A DNA stretch of 64,000 nt from Actinosynnema sp. ALI-1.44 (GCF_001984155.1 NZ_MTQO01000037.1:62001-126000), one strand, 5' to 3'; counted from the stretch's first letter, positions 16,195 through 26,617 are shown. The notes: generated by a model not told the origin, from the letters alone. Made by a program: numbers and translations.

Positions 16195-17106
16195 TCATGC
16201 ACCCGGCCACCGACACTTTTCGCGCGTGCCCGCTGACCAGCCGATATCCGTGTCGTGCAGCAGAGCGGAGATGATCTCGGCGCCGCGCACGACCCGGGGA
16301 CCCGGCCGGTTGAAGTAGGCGGGCCCGTCCAGGACCCACACGGCACCGTCCCGCACGGCGGGGATGTCGGCCCACCCCGGTCGGCCGGTCAGCGCGTGCA
16401 TCTCGGCCCTGGTCCGCTCCGGCGGGAAACCGCACGGCAGCACAAGCAGCACGTCAGGCTGGGCGTCCACCACCACCTGCCACTCGACCGGACTGGTGTG
16501 CTCACCGGGGGAGGCGAGCAGCGGAACGCCACCGGCGTGGGTGATCTGCTCGGGAACCCAATGACCGGCGGGCCACACCGGGTCCAGCCACTCGATCGCG
16601 GCCACCCGCGGTCTCGGCCGCCCGGCGACCCGCGCACGCAGGTGCTCCAGCCGTGCACGCAGGGACTGGACCTGCTCGGCGGCGACGTAGGCGACACCCA
16701 GGATCTCACCGACCTGAGCGACGCACGCCAGGATCTCGTCGACAGTCCGTGGTTCGAGGCTGACCACCCGCGGGCCGACGTCCAGTACCCGCACGGCGTC
16801 CGACACCTGGCGGTACGACAGTGCGCACACGTCGCACAAGTCCTGCGTCAGCACGAGATCCGGCGACAGTTCGGCCAGCAGACCGGTGTCCAGCCCGTAC
16901 AGCGACGAACCGTGGTGAGCACCGCCGACAGCCGCGAAATTCTCCTTGCTGGTCAACGAATTGTCCACGCCGCTCGCGGTCACGACCGGCACGGCGGCGA
17001 CCTCGCGCGGCCAGTCGCACTCGTGCGTCCGGCCGACCAGATCCGGTGTCCGGCCGAGGACGTGCACGATGTCGGTGGCGGCGGGCAGCAGCGAGACGAT
17101 CCTCAT
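16195..17106 (-). CDS. BtuF-like cobalamin/metal-chelate-binding protein without signal peptide
   Basis: A 303-residue helical-backbone binding protein of the BtuF/FecB class. It starts [18 protein letters not shown] directly at the first beta strand of the fold and contains [25 protein letters not shown] and [11 protein letters not shown]. There is no secretion signal or lipobox, so it is predicted to be cytoplasmic. Many actinobacterial homologues share this and are annotated as cobalamin-binding proteins, although a transport role is doubtful. ATGA overlap with the metallophosphoesterase gene upstream; 36 bp separate it from the STM4015 gene downstream. Confidence 0.8.
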   Translation of the reverse strand: MRIVSLLPAATDIVHVLGRTPDLVGRTHECDWPREVAAVPVVTASGVDNSLTSKENFAAVGGAHHGSSLYGLDTGLLAELSPDLVLTQDLCDVCALSYRQVSDAVRVLDVGPRVVSLEPRTVDEILACVAQVGEILGVAYVAAEQVQSLRARLEHLRARVAGRPRPRVAAIEWLDPVWPAGHWVPEQITHAGGVPLLASPGEHTSPVEWQVVVDAQPDVLLVLPCGFPPERTRAEMHALTGRPGWADIPAVRDGAVWVLDGPAYFNRPGPRVVRGAEIISALLHDTDIGWSAGTREKCRWPGA

Positions 17107-18233
17107 CCGGCCGCCCGCAACGTGATGACGGTGATCTCGCTCGGCGCGAAGATCCGGAACGGCGGACCCCAGAACCCGGTGCCGCGCGTGGTGTACAGCA
17201 TGGTCCGCGAACCGTGCCGGGACAGGCCGTGCACCGCGCCTTGGTCGAGCCGGACCAGGTAGTGGAACGGCCAGATCTGGCCGCCGTGGGTGTGGCCGGA
17301 TATCTGCAGGTCCACCCGGTCGACGGCCTGCCTGATCTGCTTGGGCTGGTGCGCGAGCAGAACGACCGGCAGGTCCGGGTCCGCGCCGTCCAGCGCGGCG
17401 ACGAGGTCGGCGCCGTGACCGTCCACGCCGGAGGCCTTCGCGGTCGCGTCGTCCACACCCGCCAGCACGAGCCGGGCCGAGCCGCGTTCGACGACGATGT
17501 GCCGGTTGTGCAGGGGTTCCCAGCCGAGATCGGCCATGTGGTCCAGCCAGGCCTGCGCTTCGCTGAAGTACTCGTGGTTGCCGGTGATGTAGGCCTTCGC
17601 CAGCCGGGCGCGAACGGTGCCCAGCGGAGCGGCTTGGTCCTTGCGGCGGGCAGGCGAGCCGTCGGCGACGTCACCGACGTGGCAGACGATGTCCGGGTCG
17701 AGCGCGTTCACCGCGTCCGCGACCGCTGCGGACCAGCGCGCCCGGTCAAGCGGGCCGTAGTGCGTGTCCGAGATGACGACGATCTTCGTGTCGGCCAGAT
17801 CGCCACCCAGGCCGCGGATCGGGACATCGGTGTGCCTGATCCGCGGGAGCCGCGTCGCCTCGTGGAAACCCCACGCCAGCAGGCCCACCGCGGCGACGGC
17901 GACGAATCCGGCGACGATCCGGGACCGCAGCGGGTCCGCCACACCGAGCAGGACGACGCCGAGCAGTTGGCCGAGCACGGACCAGCACAGCAGGACCCAG
18001 ATCGCGCCGAGGGTCGTGTCCCCGATCCGTGCCGCCCAGTCCCGGCCGTGCCTGCTGTGGCCCAGGTACATCATCACCGGGAACGACACGAGTGCGGCGA
18101 CGAACAACACGGTCCCCACCGCGGTCACGGCGCCGGGCCAGTCCGGCCCCGGTCCGAACAAGGTCAGCCACGGCACCCCGAACATGACCGACAACAGGGC
18201 GACCAGGACCAGTATCCGGACGATTCTTCGCAC
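17103..18233 (-). CDS. Membrane-anchored metallophosphoesterase (YkuE-like)
   Basis: A 376-residue protein with about four N-terminal membrane helices (first two: [20 protein letters not shown] and [20 protein letters not shown]). A calcineurin-like phosphoesterase domain follows. Its motifs are in order: [27 protein letters not shown] and [12 protein letters not shown], which together carry the dinuclear metal ligands. The start is uncertain. GTG 18233 is preferred because codons upstream (to GTG 18311) use TCA, AGA and GTT unlike the rest of the gene. No good Shine-Dalgarno sequence is seen for either. The substrate is probably a lipid or nucleotide phosphate at the membrane. Confidence 0.85.
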   Translation of the reverse strand: MRRIVRILVLVALLSVMFGVPWLTLFGPGPDWPGAVTAVGTVLFVAALVSFPVMMYLGHSRHGRDWAARIGDTTLGAIWVLLCWSVLGQLLGVVLLGVADPLRSRIVAGFVAVAAVGLLAWGFHEATRLPRIRHTDVPIRGLGGDLADTKIVVISDTHYGPLDRARWSAAVADAVNALDPDIVCHVGDVADGSPARRKDQAAPLGTVRARLAKAYITGNHEYFSEAQAWLDHMADLGWEPLHNRHIVVERGSARLVLAGVDDATAKASGVDGHGADLVAALDGADPDLPVVLLAHQPKQIRQAVDRVDLQISGHTHGGQIWPFHYLVRLDQGAVHGLSRHGSRTMLYTTRGTGFWGPPFRIFAPSEITVITLRAAG

Positions 18234-18467
18234 GATGACAACGATATCCGCGTGGGGAGTCAGCGGGTGACCGTCGCCGTCGGCGGCTCTCACCTGCGGT
18301 GACCGCGACACCGATTCTTAACGCGTTCGAGTCCGGGAAGGTATGGACACTCGACTATCGCATTCGGACAGTCACCCCGGTGACGGCGCCGTATCCGGTT
18401 GGTCTACTGTTCGCTCGCTACAACCGCCCAGGGGGGTCCTGGCGCCGACAAGAGGGGAACTGTCCGT

Positions 18468-19136
18468 ATGACCAATGATCCGAACGCCCAGCCTGGCCAG
18501 CCCGCGCCGATGATGCCACCTCCCGGGCAGGGCGCGCCGTTGCCGCCGCCGTCCGGCCAGCCAGGCGCGCAGTTCCCGCCGCCCGGACAGCCCGGTGCCC
18601 CGTTGCCGCCTCCGGAGCCGAAAAAGAAGGGCTTCCCCAAGTGGGCGATCAGCCTCATCGTGCTGATCGTGATCGGTGGTGGCATCTACGCCTTCAGCTA
18701 CTTCTCCAACGACGCGGCGCAGGCCAAGGCCGGTGAGTGCGCCAAGGTGTCGGGCACCAAGTCGAAGCCGGACTACAAGACGGTCGGCTGCGACTCGGCC
18801 GAGGTCACGCACGTCGTCGGCAAGGCGCTTGGCAAGACGTCGGACTCGTGTGGTGCGACCGAGAAGTACGACGAGTTCACGCTGACCGGCCGCGGCCCGG
18901 ACACGAAGCTCTGCCTGATGCCCAAGTGGGGCGAGGGTGACTGCCGCAAGGCCGACGAGGCGACCGTCGACTACCCGAAGGTCGACTGCGCGTCGGCGAA
19001 GGGTGACAGCAACGTCGTGAAGATCGTGAAGGTCATCTCCGGCCCTTCGGCTGAGGAGTCGCAGTGCCCGAAGGAGACCGGCCCGGTGTTGTTCCCCGAG
19101 CCGAAGACCGTTTACTGCGTCGGCCCAGCCGAGTAA
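18468..19136 (+). CDS. LppU/SCO3897-like membrane protein with proline-rich N-terminus
   Basis: A 222-residue protein preceded by AGAGGGGA. Residues 1-60 are Pro/Gly/Gln-rich with repeats of the type GAPLPPP. After the basic stop-transfer sequence EPKKKGFPKW comes a single membrane helix (AISLIVLIVIGGGIYAFSYF). The exported domain from about residue 80 has paired cysteines (GECAKV, VGCDSAE, DSCGATE, LCLMPK, DCRKAD, VDCASA, QCPKE, YCVGPAE) likely to form disulfides. This matches the actinobacterial LppU/SCO3897 type. The function is unknown. It is a single gene followed by a strong terminator. Confidence 0.72.
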   Translation: MTNDPNAQPGQPAPMMPPPGQGAPLPPPSGQPGAQFPPPGQPGAPLPPPEPKKKGFPKWAISLIVLIVIGGGIYAFSYFSNDAAQAKAGECAKVSGTKSKPDYKTVGCDSAEVTHVVGKALGKTSDSCGATEKYDEFTLTGRGPDTKLCLMPKWGEGDCRKADEATVDYPKVDCASAKGDSNVVKIVKVISGPSAEESQCPKETGPVLFPEPKTVYCVGPAE

Positions 19137-19161
19137 GCGAGCCAGCAAGAACCACTGCCAG

Positions 19162-19197
19162 CTGACGCCCTCCGGTGAAGCCACCGGAGGGCGTCAG
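19162..19197. terminator. Perfect 16-bp stem-loop between convergent genes
   Basis: CTGACGCCCTCCGGTG, loop AAGC, then its exact reverse complement. It lies between the LppU-like gene (plus) and the glycoside-hydrolase-like gene (minus) and includes the last codon and stop of the latter. The two-sided symmetry suits a bidirectional terminator; there is no U-tract, as is usual in high-GC actinomycetes. Confidence 0.8.
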
Positions 19198-20582
19198 CGT
19201 TGTTTGAGGTACAACACGGCGGGGCCGCTGAACGGCGGCGTGAACTGCGTACCGGGGTCCGCCCGCAGATCCGACACGGCCGTGGTCCGGTTCGTCTTCG
19301 GGTCGAACCACTGCCCCTCGTACGCGCCCGGCGTGACGCTGATGGTGAACTGCTTTCCCGGGGTGAACACCAGGAACTCCCGTGAACCGGCGAGGCAGTA
19401 CCCGGTCGAGCACAATTCCGGCTGCGGCTTGGCCGTCCTGAGGTCCATCGAGGCCGCCCATGCCCGGACGTTGCCGAGGTTGGCCCTGATCGAGACCTGG
19501 GTGCTGTCGTCCATCTGGCCACCGATGCCGTACGCGCCGTCGTACGGGTCCATGTAGATCGGGTTCTCGCCGCGGATGAACGACCGCCACGGCCACGTGC
19601 TGTCGCCGCACAGGCCGCACAGGTGGTCGGTGTCCGACAGCACGACCTTGGTCCCGTCGTTGACCGGCGGGTTGTCGATGTCGCCGTTCGGGGAGATCCA
19701 GTCGGCGGGGGACGAGCGCAGGTCGGTGTTGTCGCCGCCGGGGTACGCCGACGTCATTCCGATCGGGTGAACCTTGCCGCGGCTGCGTTCGTACGCCCGG
19801 ACGACCTCGATCATGTGGTACTGCCACTGAACCGAGGCACCGGGGGATTCGTTGGAGATCTCGTACAGGACGTTGTCCAGGTCGCCGACCGTGTCGACGA
19901 CCTTGCGCGCGTAGGCCTCCTGGCGCGCGGTGACCGCGGGGACGGCCAGCGTGTGCGTTTCCTCGCCGCTGTTGTTGCCGTTCAGGTCGCCGTCGATCCC
20001 GTTGACGTTGTTGTCCTTGTTGAACGGGTGACCGCGCCACGGGTTGTTCTCGCAGAACTGCCCCTTGCAGGATTCGATGCTCCAGCCGTTGAACAGCATC
20101 ACCGAGACGTAGATCCCGCGCTTGCCTGCCTGCCCGACCCGGTCCCGCATCCGCGCGAAGTAGTCGGGGTCGAACGCGTCGAGGTCGAACTTCGGTTGCC
20201 TGTCCGCGCTGCCGGTCCGCACATACGGCATGGGCGCGGTGAAGTAGTCGTCACTGCGGATCTCGTTGGAGTACCGCGCCTGTTCCCAGGTCCACAGCCG
20301 GAAGAAGTTGTGGTTGTTGCGTTGCAGGAAGTCCAGGTAGCCCGGGTAGTCGAAGGCGGGTGGCGGGTTCGACGGGCCCGTGTCCTGGAGGTTCTGCCAG
20401 GTGTGTGCGCCGGTCAGCAGCACCGGGCGGCCGTCGGGTGTCGCGAAGTACCTCGGGTTGTCCACGCTGCGCCGCAGCGGGCCGATGGCGCTCGCCGGTG
20501 TCGATGGCACGGCGGGCGACTCGCCCACGAGCATCACTCCGATCAGGACAAGGCAGAGCAGGAGCGGGACAAACCGGACCAT
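19194..20582 (-). CDS. Secreted glycoside-hydrolase-like TIM-barrel protein with collagen-binding-type C-terminal domain
   Basis: A 462-residue protein with signal peptide MVRFVPLLLCLVLIGVMLVG. The barrel begins with GAHTWQNLQDTGP and FFRLWTWEQ and has a likely acid/base Glu in LYEISNESPGASVQW. This resembles the DUF4038/apiosidase-like or cellulase clan. The last roughly 90 residues (SREFLVFTPGKQ through PFSGPAVLYLKQR) look like the putative collagen-binding domain that caps such proteins. An ATG at 20582 is preferred over a GTG six codons earlier because it starts the signal peptide. The substrate cannot be told. Confidence 0.8.
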   Translation of the reverse strand: MVRFVPLLLCLVLIGVMLVGESPAVPSTPASAIGPLRRSVDNPRYFATPDGRPVLLTGAHTWQNLQDTGPSNPPPAFDYPGYLDFLQRNNHNFFRLWTWEQARYSNEIRSDDYFTAPMPYVRTGSADRQPKFDLDAFDPDYFARMRDRVGQAGKRGIYVSVMLFNGWSIESCKGQFCENNPWRGHPFNKDNNVNGIDGDLNGNNSGEETHTLAVPAVTARQEAYARKVVDTVGDLDNVLYEISNESPGASVQWQYHMIEVVRAYERSRGKVHPIGMTSAYPGGDNTDLRSSPADWISPNGDIDNPPVNDGTKVVLSDTDHLCGLCGDSTWPWRSFIRGENPIYMDPYDGAYGIGGQMDDSTQVSIRANLGNVRAWAASMDLRTAKPQPELCSTGYCLAGSREFLVFTPGKQFTISVTPGAYEGQWFDPKTNRTTAVSDLRADPGTQFTPPFSGPAVLYLKQR

Positions 20583-20612
20583 GGCGTGAACAGTAGCCAC
20601 ACGCGTGTCAAC

Positions 20613-21212
20613 TCACGGTGATCGACGCGTCCAGCGCGGGTCACGGCCGATGAACCCCAGAAGCCGGTCCTGCAGCGAGGCGCTCGCGTCCACCGGCACC
20701 TCGGGGCCGAAGACCTCGATGCCGGGGCCGAACGCCCCCGGCGTGCGGAACTGGGCCATCGTCTCGGCCGGGACGGCGGTGTTCGCCGCCCACAGCCGCT
20801 CGACCTCGGCCTGGTCCATCGTCGCGTCGCGGCCGAGTGCCATGGCCAGGTCCCAGCCGTGCAGGATCAGGTCGTCGGTGAGGACCTGGTCGACGTGCTG
20901 GGCCGCCGTCATCGTCCCGGTGGGTGTGCGGCACTCGGTCGCCGCGGCTTCGGGATCGTCGAGCAGGGCCGTCACGTCCGCACGCGCCGCGCGGAAGGCG
21001 CCGAGCGCGTCGGCGGGCGGTGGCGTCAGTGTCCGGTCGAGTGGCGTGAGCATGGCGCCGTGCATCATGATGACGTGATCGACCACGTCACGTGCCGTCC
21101 ACTTCGCACACGGTGACGGATCGTTCCACTGGTCCGGCCGTGCGGCCGCCACGGTGCGTTCGAAGGAATCGGCGTGCCTGCGATAGCGGTCGGCGATGGC
21201 GTTCACGGGCAT
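20613..21212 (-). CDS. TIGR03086-family metal-binding protein (mycothiol-dependent maleylpyruvate isomerase/DinB-like)
   Basis: A 199-residue four-helix-bundle protein with metal-ligand pattern DVVDHVIMMHGAM near the N-terminus and ILHGWDLAMALG later. The DinB-like fold binds a metal through three His residues. Actinobacterial members use or are thought to use mycothiol, and a stand-alone gene gives no hint of the substrate. The start ATG 21212 (MPVNAIADRYRRHAD) is chosen over GTG 21224. Confidence 0.82.
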   Translation of the reverse strand: MPVNAIADRYRRHADSFERTVAAARPDQWNDPSPCAKWTARDVVDHVIMMHGAMLTPLDRTLTPPPADALGAFRAARADVTALLDDPEAAATECRTPTGTMTAAQHVDQVLTDDLILHGWDLAMALGRDATMDQAEVERLWAANTAVPAETMAQFRTPGAFGPGIEVFGPEVPVDASASLQDRLLGFIGRDPRWTRRSP

Positions 21213-21314
21213 GACCGTAACCAAAACGTGTGTCGGTAGATAGACAGTGTGACTCCCGCGCCCGAAGGGTAATCATGGGCATGCCGGGGAGGAGAGAGCC
21301 ATGACGAGGTCGCG

Positions 21315-21473
21315 ATGACAAGTCATTCCAGGCGATTCGCACGCCGCTGCCGCGAGCATTTCGCGGACGGTCAGCCACAACAGAGCGTCAGCGCGGCAGC
21401 CGACACCCAGGACGCCGCCGAGGCGCCCGCGCAGCCCGCACCTGAGGAAGCAACCGCACCTCCGGGGGACTGA
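21315..21473 (+). CDS. Possible small protein (52 residues), preceded by a five-codon ORF
   Basis: A strong ribosome-binding-like stretch (GGGGAGGAGAGAG, ending near 21296) precedes ATG 21301, which encodes only MTRSR before a TGA. That TGA overlaps ATG 21315 of a 52-codon frame starting MTSHSRRFARRCREHF and ending in an Ala/Pro/Glu-rich tail. Third-position GC is lower than in neighbours, so a real protein is uncertain. No family is recognised. Confidence 0.3.
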   Translation: MTSHSRRFARRCREHFADGQPQQSVSAAADTQDAAEAPAQPAPEEATAPPGD

Positions 21474-21499
21474 CCCCGGGAGTGACCCGGCCGGCTCGG

Positions 21500-23479
21500 T
21501 CAGCCGACGTGGACGCGTGGCCTGCGGGCGGTCTCGGGTTCGGCCGTGCGCAGGATCTCCCGGACGACCGGGGGAGTGTCGCCCTGCCCGAGGATCAGGT
21601 AGCGGAACAGGTGCCCCAGCGGGCTGCCCTCCGACCACTCGAAGTAGCAGTGCGGCAGCACACCGGTCGAGTCGCGCAGCGCCAGCAGGATCGCCGCGAT
21701 GGCGTTGGGCACCGCGGTGCTCTGCACCCGCAGGATCCGGTGGCCGCCGATCTCGACGCCGTGCACGTGCAGCACACCGCTGAATTCGGACGGGTCGGTG
21801 ACCTCGATCTCGAGGAAAATCACGTCCGAGGCGCCGGGCACCCGATTGAGCCCGCGTTGTTCGTGTTCTTTGGCCAGGTACTCGGCGTTGTCCCCGGCCT
21901 GTTTCTTGTTGGCGATGATGTCGAGCTGGCCGTTGTGCGCGAGAGAATCCGTGACGAATCCGCGGGCGGTGTCGTCGAATTCGATGTGGTCAGCGCGCAG
22001 TTCAGTGGTGCGCGTCACCCTGGACACCAGCGAGACGATCACGATTCCGGCGATGAACGCGGCCGAAATCGCGATGCCATCGGGTTTCTCGATGACGTTC
22101 TCGACCAGTGCGTACAACAGCACCAGCGTCAGCACGGTGAACCCGGCGGTGGCCAGACCCTGCCGTTTCTTGAGCGCGGAGATCGTCACCGCGAACGCAC
22201 CGGAGACCATCATCGCCAGAATGCCCGTCGCGTACGCGCCCGCCTGCGCGTTCACGTCCGCGCCGAACACGATCGTGATCAGGATACTGATCACCGTGTA
22301 GACGATCACGACCGGGCGGACCGCGCGGCCCCAGTCCGGCGCCATGCCGTAGGACGGCAGGTAACGCGGCACGATGTTGATCAGGCCGGCCATCGCCGAC
22401 GCGCCCGCGAACCACAGGATCAGGATGCTGCTGACGTCGTAGACCGTGCCGAACACCTCACCGAGCTGCTCGTGCGCGAGGTACGCCAAGGCGCGGCCGT
22501 TGGCCTCGCCACCCGGCTGGAACTTCTCCGCCGGGATCAACACGGTGGTGATGAAACTGGTCGCCACCAGGTACACCGACATGATCAGCGCGGCGACGGT
22601 GAGCAGCTTGCGGGTGTTGCGGATCCGCGATTCGAGCTGCTCCCGCGGCGTTTCGCCCTTCGCGGCGACCAGCGGCATCATGCTCACGCCGGTCTCGAAG
22701 CCGGAAAGCCCCAGCACCAGCATGGGGAACGCCAGCACGGCGGGCCCTGCGATGTCGAAGAAGCCGCTGCCGCCCTCGGTCAGCCGCTCGACCCAGCGCG
22801 ACATCCACTCCGGGTGCGAGAACACGTCGACAAGGCCGAAGCCCGTGATCACCGCGTTGAGCCCGAGGAAGATCGCGACGAGCGGGATGGCGACGCCGAC
22901 CGCCTCGCTGAAGCCGAGCAGGAACACGCCGCCGAGCACCAGCAGCAGCACGGATGTGACCAGGACCTCCTGGCCGTGCAGGAAACCGGGGGAGATCGGG
23001 TTCTCGAGCAGGTGCACCGTGGCGTCGGCCGAGGACAGGGTGATGGTCACGATCCAGGACGTGGCAACGAAACCGAGCAGGACGAGGACGAAGATCTTGC
23101 CGCGCCAGAACGGCAGCAGGTCCTCGAGCATCGCGACGGAGCCCTGGCCGTTCGGGCTTTCCCGCGCCACCCTGCGGTACATCGGCAGCATGCCCAGCAG
23201 GGTCAGCGCCACGATCAGCAGTGTGGCCAGCGGCGAGAGCGCGCCTGCCGCCAGCGCGGCGATAGCGGGCAAATAGGACAAGGTGGAGAAGTAGTCGACG
23301 CCTGTCAGGCACATCACCTTCCACCACGCCTGTGGTTTGGCGTGATTTTCGCCGCTTTCCGGGCCGACCGGGCCGACCCGGTGTTCCAGCAGCCATCGGC
23401 CGAGGGGTTTCTTCGGTCGCGTCTCGGCTGCCGGACTTGCCACCTTCGCCGGGATCGCGTACTCGAAATCGCTGGTCAT
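21500..23479 (-). CDS. APC-superfamily amino-acid/cation permease with soluble C-terminal domain
   Basis: A 659-residue protein. About twelve membrane helices span residues 55-480, starting with the APC-type first helix region [22 protein letters not shown] and including [17 protein letters not shown]. About 170 C-terminal residues are cytoplasmic ([12 protein letters not shown]-like region onward, ending in [16 protein letters not shown]). The size and architecture match a group of actinobacterial APC permeases whose substrate is not established. AGGAG lies 9 bp before the ATG. Confidence 0.85.
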   Translation of the reverse strand: MTSDFEYAIPAKVASPAAETRPKKPLGRWLLEHRVGPVGPESGENHAKPQAWWKVMCLTGVDYFSTLSYLPAIAALAAGALSPLATLLIVALTLLGMLPMYRRVARESPNGQGSVAMLEDLLPFWRGKIFVLVLLGFVATSWIVTITLSSADATVHLLENPISPGFLHGQEVLVTSVLLLVLGGVFLLGFSEAVGVAIPLVAIFLGLNAVITGFGLVDVFSHPEWMSRWVERLTEGGSGFFDIAGPAVLAFPMLVLGLSGFETGVSMMPLVAAKGETPREQLESRIRNTRKLLTVAALIMSVYLVATSFITTVLIPAEKFQPGGEANGRALAYLAHEQLGEVFGTVYDVSSILILWFAGASAMAGLINIVPRYLPSYGMAPDWGRAVRPVVIVYTVISILITIVFGADVNAQAGAYATGILAMMVSGAFAVTISALKKRQGLATAGFTVLTLVLLYALVENVIEKPDGIAISAAFIAGIVIVSLVSRVTRTTELRADHIEFDDTARGFVTDSLAHNGQLDIIANKKQAGDNAEYLAKEHEQRGLNRVPGASDVIFLEIEVTDPSEFSGVLHVHGVEIGGHRILRVQSTAVPNAIAAILLALRDSTGVLPHCYFEWSEGSPLGHLFRYLILGQGDTPPVVREILRTAEPETARRPRVHVG

Positions 23480-23783
23480 GTGGCGTTTCTCCTGGCTGGG
23501 GATCCACGGTCGCTGGCCGCGTCAGGATGCCGTACGGGCGCTCGCCGCCTGTTCTCAGGTCGTCCGTTCACAGTGGACGAAGCCGGTGTGAACGAGCCGG
23601 AAGCATGCGAACGCGTGTATGGGTCGCGCCAATTTGGACACCGACTGTGCTCGATCGGGTACTGTCCGGGCTATTTCCCTCGAATCGAACAATCGTGGCC
23701 CGTTCGTGACTTGACGCCCGTGGCCGGGTCGCTTGACGATGCCAAGGGGCGGGCCGTAAATTTCCGCCGAATCTTTCGACTTA
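23480..23783. other. Divergent intergenic region between the APC permease and the peptide ABC operon
   Basis: About 300 bp with no convincing gene. It must hold both divergent promoters. A short inverted repeat TCGTCC ... GGACGA (about 23561-23581) is visible. I see no recognisable riboswitch or tRNA. Confidence 0.5.
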
Positions 23784-24812
23784 ATGGATATCGGGGGGCA
23801 CGTGGCCGACCTGGTTCAGGCCGAGCTGACGACGGCAGACGCTTCGTCTGTCCCGACTGGTAGGAGCAAACCCCCGGTCGGCAGGTCGCCAGGACAGCTG
23901 GCATGGCGTCGTTTCCGCAGGGACAAGACCGGAGTGATCTCCGGCTGTGTCGTTCTTTTCTTCTTCCTGGTCGGCCTCGGCGCGCCGCTGATCTCGCTGC
24001 TCTACGGAAAAGACCCGGACACGCAGTACGGCCTCGAGCGGCCGGGCCTGCTCAGCGACACCGGAATTCCCATGAAGCCCAACGGGGGCATCGACGGCGA
24101 ATTCTGGCTCGGCCTCGAGCCCAAGCTCGGCCGGGACGTGCTCATGCAGCTGGTCTACGGCATCCGGACCTCGCTGCTGATCGCGCTCGTCGTGGTCTTC
24201 ATCGTCACCGCGATCGGCGTGATCATCGGCATCACCGCCGGTTACCTCGGTGGCAAGGCCGACTACTTCATCGGCCGGGTGATCGACACGCTGCTGGCGA
24301 TCCCGTCGACCCTGTTCTTCCTGGCGTTCACGCCGATCGCGCTGGCGCTGTTCATCGCCCCGGGCAAGGAGGCGCCTGCCTGGCTACGGGCCACCGCGCT
24401 GATCCTCGTGCTGTCGGTGTTCGGCTGGACCAGGGCGGCCCGGCTGCTGCGCGGCCAGGTGCTCTCGCTGCGTGAACGCGAGTTCATCGACGCCGCCCGC
24501 GTGTCCGGTGCCAGCTCGCGCCGGATCGTGCTCAAGGAGCTGCTGCCCAACCTCGTCACGCCGATCCTCGTCGTGGTCACCCTGGACGTGCCCGCCATGG
24601 TCACCACCGAGGCCGCGCTGTCCTACCTCGGCGTCGGCATGGTCGAGCCGACCCCCGACTGGGGCCGGATGATCCACACCGGCGGCGACTACATCCAGAC
24701 CGTGCCGACCTACCTGGTGTTCCCCGGTCTGGCGCTGCTGATCTTCGTCCTCGCGTTCAACCTGCTGGGGGACTCCGTGAGGGACGCGCTCGATCCGAAG
24801 TCGCACCGCTGA
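23784..24812 (+). CDS. Oligopeptide ABC transporter permease, DppC/OppC type
   Basis: A 342-residue permease with an OppC-type N-terminal helix (VISGCVVLFFFLVGLGAPL) and a periplasmic loop. Five further helices follow, with the ATPase-contact EAA loop REFIDAARVSGASSRRI. It is unusual that the C-type permease leads the operon: the order is C, A, B, D, F. ATG 23784 has no evident Shine-Dalgarno sequence; GTG 23802 is an alternative start. Confidence 0.9.
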   Translation: MDIGGHVADLVQAELTTADASSVPTGRSKPPVGRSPGQLAWRRFRRDKTGVISGCVVLFFFLVGLGAPLISLLYGKDPDTQYGLERPGLLSDTGIPMKPNGGIDGEFWLGLEPKLGRDVLMQLVYGIRTSLLIALVVVFIVTAIGVIIGITAGYLGGKADYFIGRVIDTLLAIPSTLFFLAFTPIALALFIAPGKEAPAWLRATALILVLSVFGWTRAARLLRGQVLSLREREFIDAARVSGASSRRIVLKELLPNLVTPILVVVTLDVPAMVTTEAALSYLGVGMVEPTPDWGRMIHTGGDYIQTVPTYLVFPGLALLIFVLAFNLLGDSVRDALDPKSHR

Positions 24813-24847
24813 ACCGGGTACCGGGTGCATCGAGAACAGGGAGATGA

Positions 24848-26617
24848 ATGTTGAAACGCAAACCGATCCTCGTGGCGTCCGCATTCGCCACGAGCGCGGT
24901 CTTGATCGCGTCCGGGTGCAGTGCGGGTGGCCAGAACGCCGGCAGTGACCCCAACCGGGCACAGGCCGAGGTCGCCAAGGTGTCGATCGACAAGGACGGC
25001 TCGCTGTCCAAGGGCCCGGCGCCGGAGATCAAGGACTCGCGCAAGGGCGGCAACGTCAACATCCTGTGGCGCCAGGACCTGGCCCACTACGACCCCGCCG
25101 TGTCGCAGTCCTCGCCGGACAACACCGTGCTCGAGATGATCTCCCGCCGGCTGACCCACTACCGCATCGAGGGCGACAAGACCACGCTGGTCGGCGACCT
25201 CGCCACCAACGCCGGTGAGTCCACCGACGGCGGCAAGACGTGGAAGTACACCCTCAAGGACGGGATCAAGTACTCCGACGGCACGCCGATCGTCGCCAAG
25301 GACGTCAAGTACGCCGTGGCCCGGTCGTTCTCGACGCTGTACGCCCGCGGCTTCCCGTACATCCAGACCTGGCTGGCCGACAGCGAGAACTTCGCCAAGG
25401 TCTACCCGGGTCCGTACGAGGGCGGCGAGCTCTCCAACGACAAGGTCGAGGTCCAGGGCGACAAGACCATCATCTTCAAGTTCTCCCAGCCGCGACCGGA
25501 CTTCCCGTTCGCGGCCGCGCTCGGCGCGACCGCCCCGGTGCCGCAGGCCAAGGACACCAAGGAGGCGATGGACCAGGCTCCGATCACGTCCGGTCCGTAC
25601 AAGATCGGCTCGCACGAGCCGGACAAGAGCCTCAAGCTGGTCCGCAACGAGAACTGGGACCCGTCGACCGACTCGATCCGCCACCAGTACGTCGACAGCT
25701 TCACCTTCCAGTTCGGCCCGCAGGTCGGCGAGGTGACCGACCGGCTGGCCGCGTCGGCGGGTGACGACAAGAACAGCGCCAGCATCTACCAGGCCGTCGC
25801 ACCTGAGCGCTTCGAGCAGGTCATGAACGACCCGAAGATCAAGCAGCAGATCATCGACAAGCCGACCGCCCAGGTCGACCTGTACGCGATCAACACCACC
25901 CGCGTCACCGACCTCAACGTCCGCAAGGCGCTGCTGGTCGCGTTCCCCAAGGAGCAGGCGCGGCTGCAGAAGGGCGGCCCGTACCAGGGCGACTTCGCGA
26001 CCACCCTCGGCTCGCCGAGCACGCTGGGCTGGAAGAAGTACGACCTGCCCGGTGTCACCGACGTCGACCCGAAGGGCGACCCGGAGAAGGCCAAGAAGAT
26101 CCTGACCGACGCTGGCAAGCTCGGCTACTCGATCTCGCTGGGCTACAACCAGACGCCGACCAGCGAGAAGGAAGCGCTGGCGATCGCGGAGGGCCTGACC
26201 AAGGCCGGGTTCAAGGTCGAGAAGATCCCGATGCAGCCCAAGACCTTCAACGACACCCGCGACAAGATCAACAACAACCTGGACTTCTACTGGTCCGCGT
26301 GGGCGGCCGACTGGCCGACCGGCGTCACGGTGTACCCGGAGCTGTTCGACGGCCGCAAGGTCGCCGACGGCAGGCCGAACAACACCCACTTCAACAACGC
26401 GGACGTCAACGCCGACATCGACCGGATCCTCAAGATCACGGACTCGACCGAGCAGGGCGCTGAGTTCAACAAGCTGGACAAGAAGATCATGGAGAGCGTG
26501 CCCGCGGTGCCGTACGTGTACCCCCGCAGGCAGCTCATGTTCGGCACCAACGTGGGTGGCGCGTCGTTCGACGTCCACACCGTGATGAACCTGACCAACC
26601 TGTTCCTGAAGTCCTGA
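24848..26617 (+). CDS. Peptide ABC transporter substrate-binding lipoprotein (DppA/OppA family 5)
   Basis: A 589-residue protein with a lipoprotein signal, MLKRKPILVASAFATSAV and lipobox ASGC. The family-5 binding fold follows, with GNVNILWRQDLAHYDP at the start of the domain and WKYTLKDGIKYSDGTPI, the family signature. It captures peptides or related molecules for the flanking permeases. It lies 35 bp downstream of the C permease. A hairpin follows the gene and may keep its mRNA more abundant than that of the permeases. Confidence 0.92.
   Translation: MLKRKPILVASAFATSAVLIASGCSAGGQNAGSDPNRAQAEVAKVSIDKDGSLSKGPAPEIKDSRKGGNVNILWRQDLAHYDPAVSQSSPDNTVLEMISRRLTHYRIEGDKTTLVGDLATNAGESTDGGKTWKYTLKDGIKYSDGTPIVAKDVKYAVARSFSTLYARGFPYIQTWLADSENFAKVYPGPYEGGELSNDKVEVQGDKTIIFKFSQPRPDFPFAAALGATAPVPQAKDTKEAMDQAPITSGPYKIGSHEPDKSLKLVRNENWDPSTDSIRHQYVDSFTFQFGPQVGEVTDRLAASAGDDKNSASIYQAVAPERFEQVMNDPKIKQQIIDKPTAQVDLYAINTTRVTDLNVRKALLVAFPKEQARLQKGGPYQGDFATTLGSPSTLGWKKYDLPGVTDVDPKGDPEKAKKILTDAGKLGYSISLGYNQTPTSEKEALAIAEGLTKAGFKVEKIPMQPKTFNDTRDKINNNLDFYWSAWAADWPTGVTVYPELFDGRKVADGRPNNTHFNNADVNADIDRILKITDSTEQGAEFNKLDKKIMESVPAVPYVYPRRQLMFGTNVGGASFDVHTVMNLTNLFLKS

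Noticed and set aside
18468-18660. Tandem repeats coding for proline-rich segment as a DNA repeat element
   Set aside because: The repeats are explained by a proline-rich protein N-terminus and are imperfect at DNA level.
23480-23783. c-di-AMP or other riboswitch upstream of the APC permease
   Set aside because: No conserved riboswitch core found by eye; only a small inverted repeat is visible.
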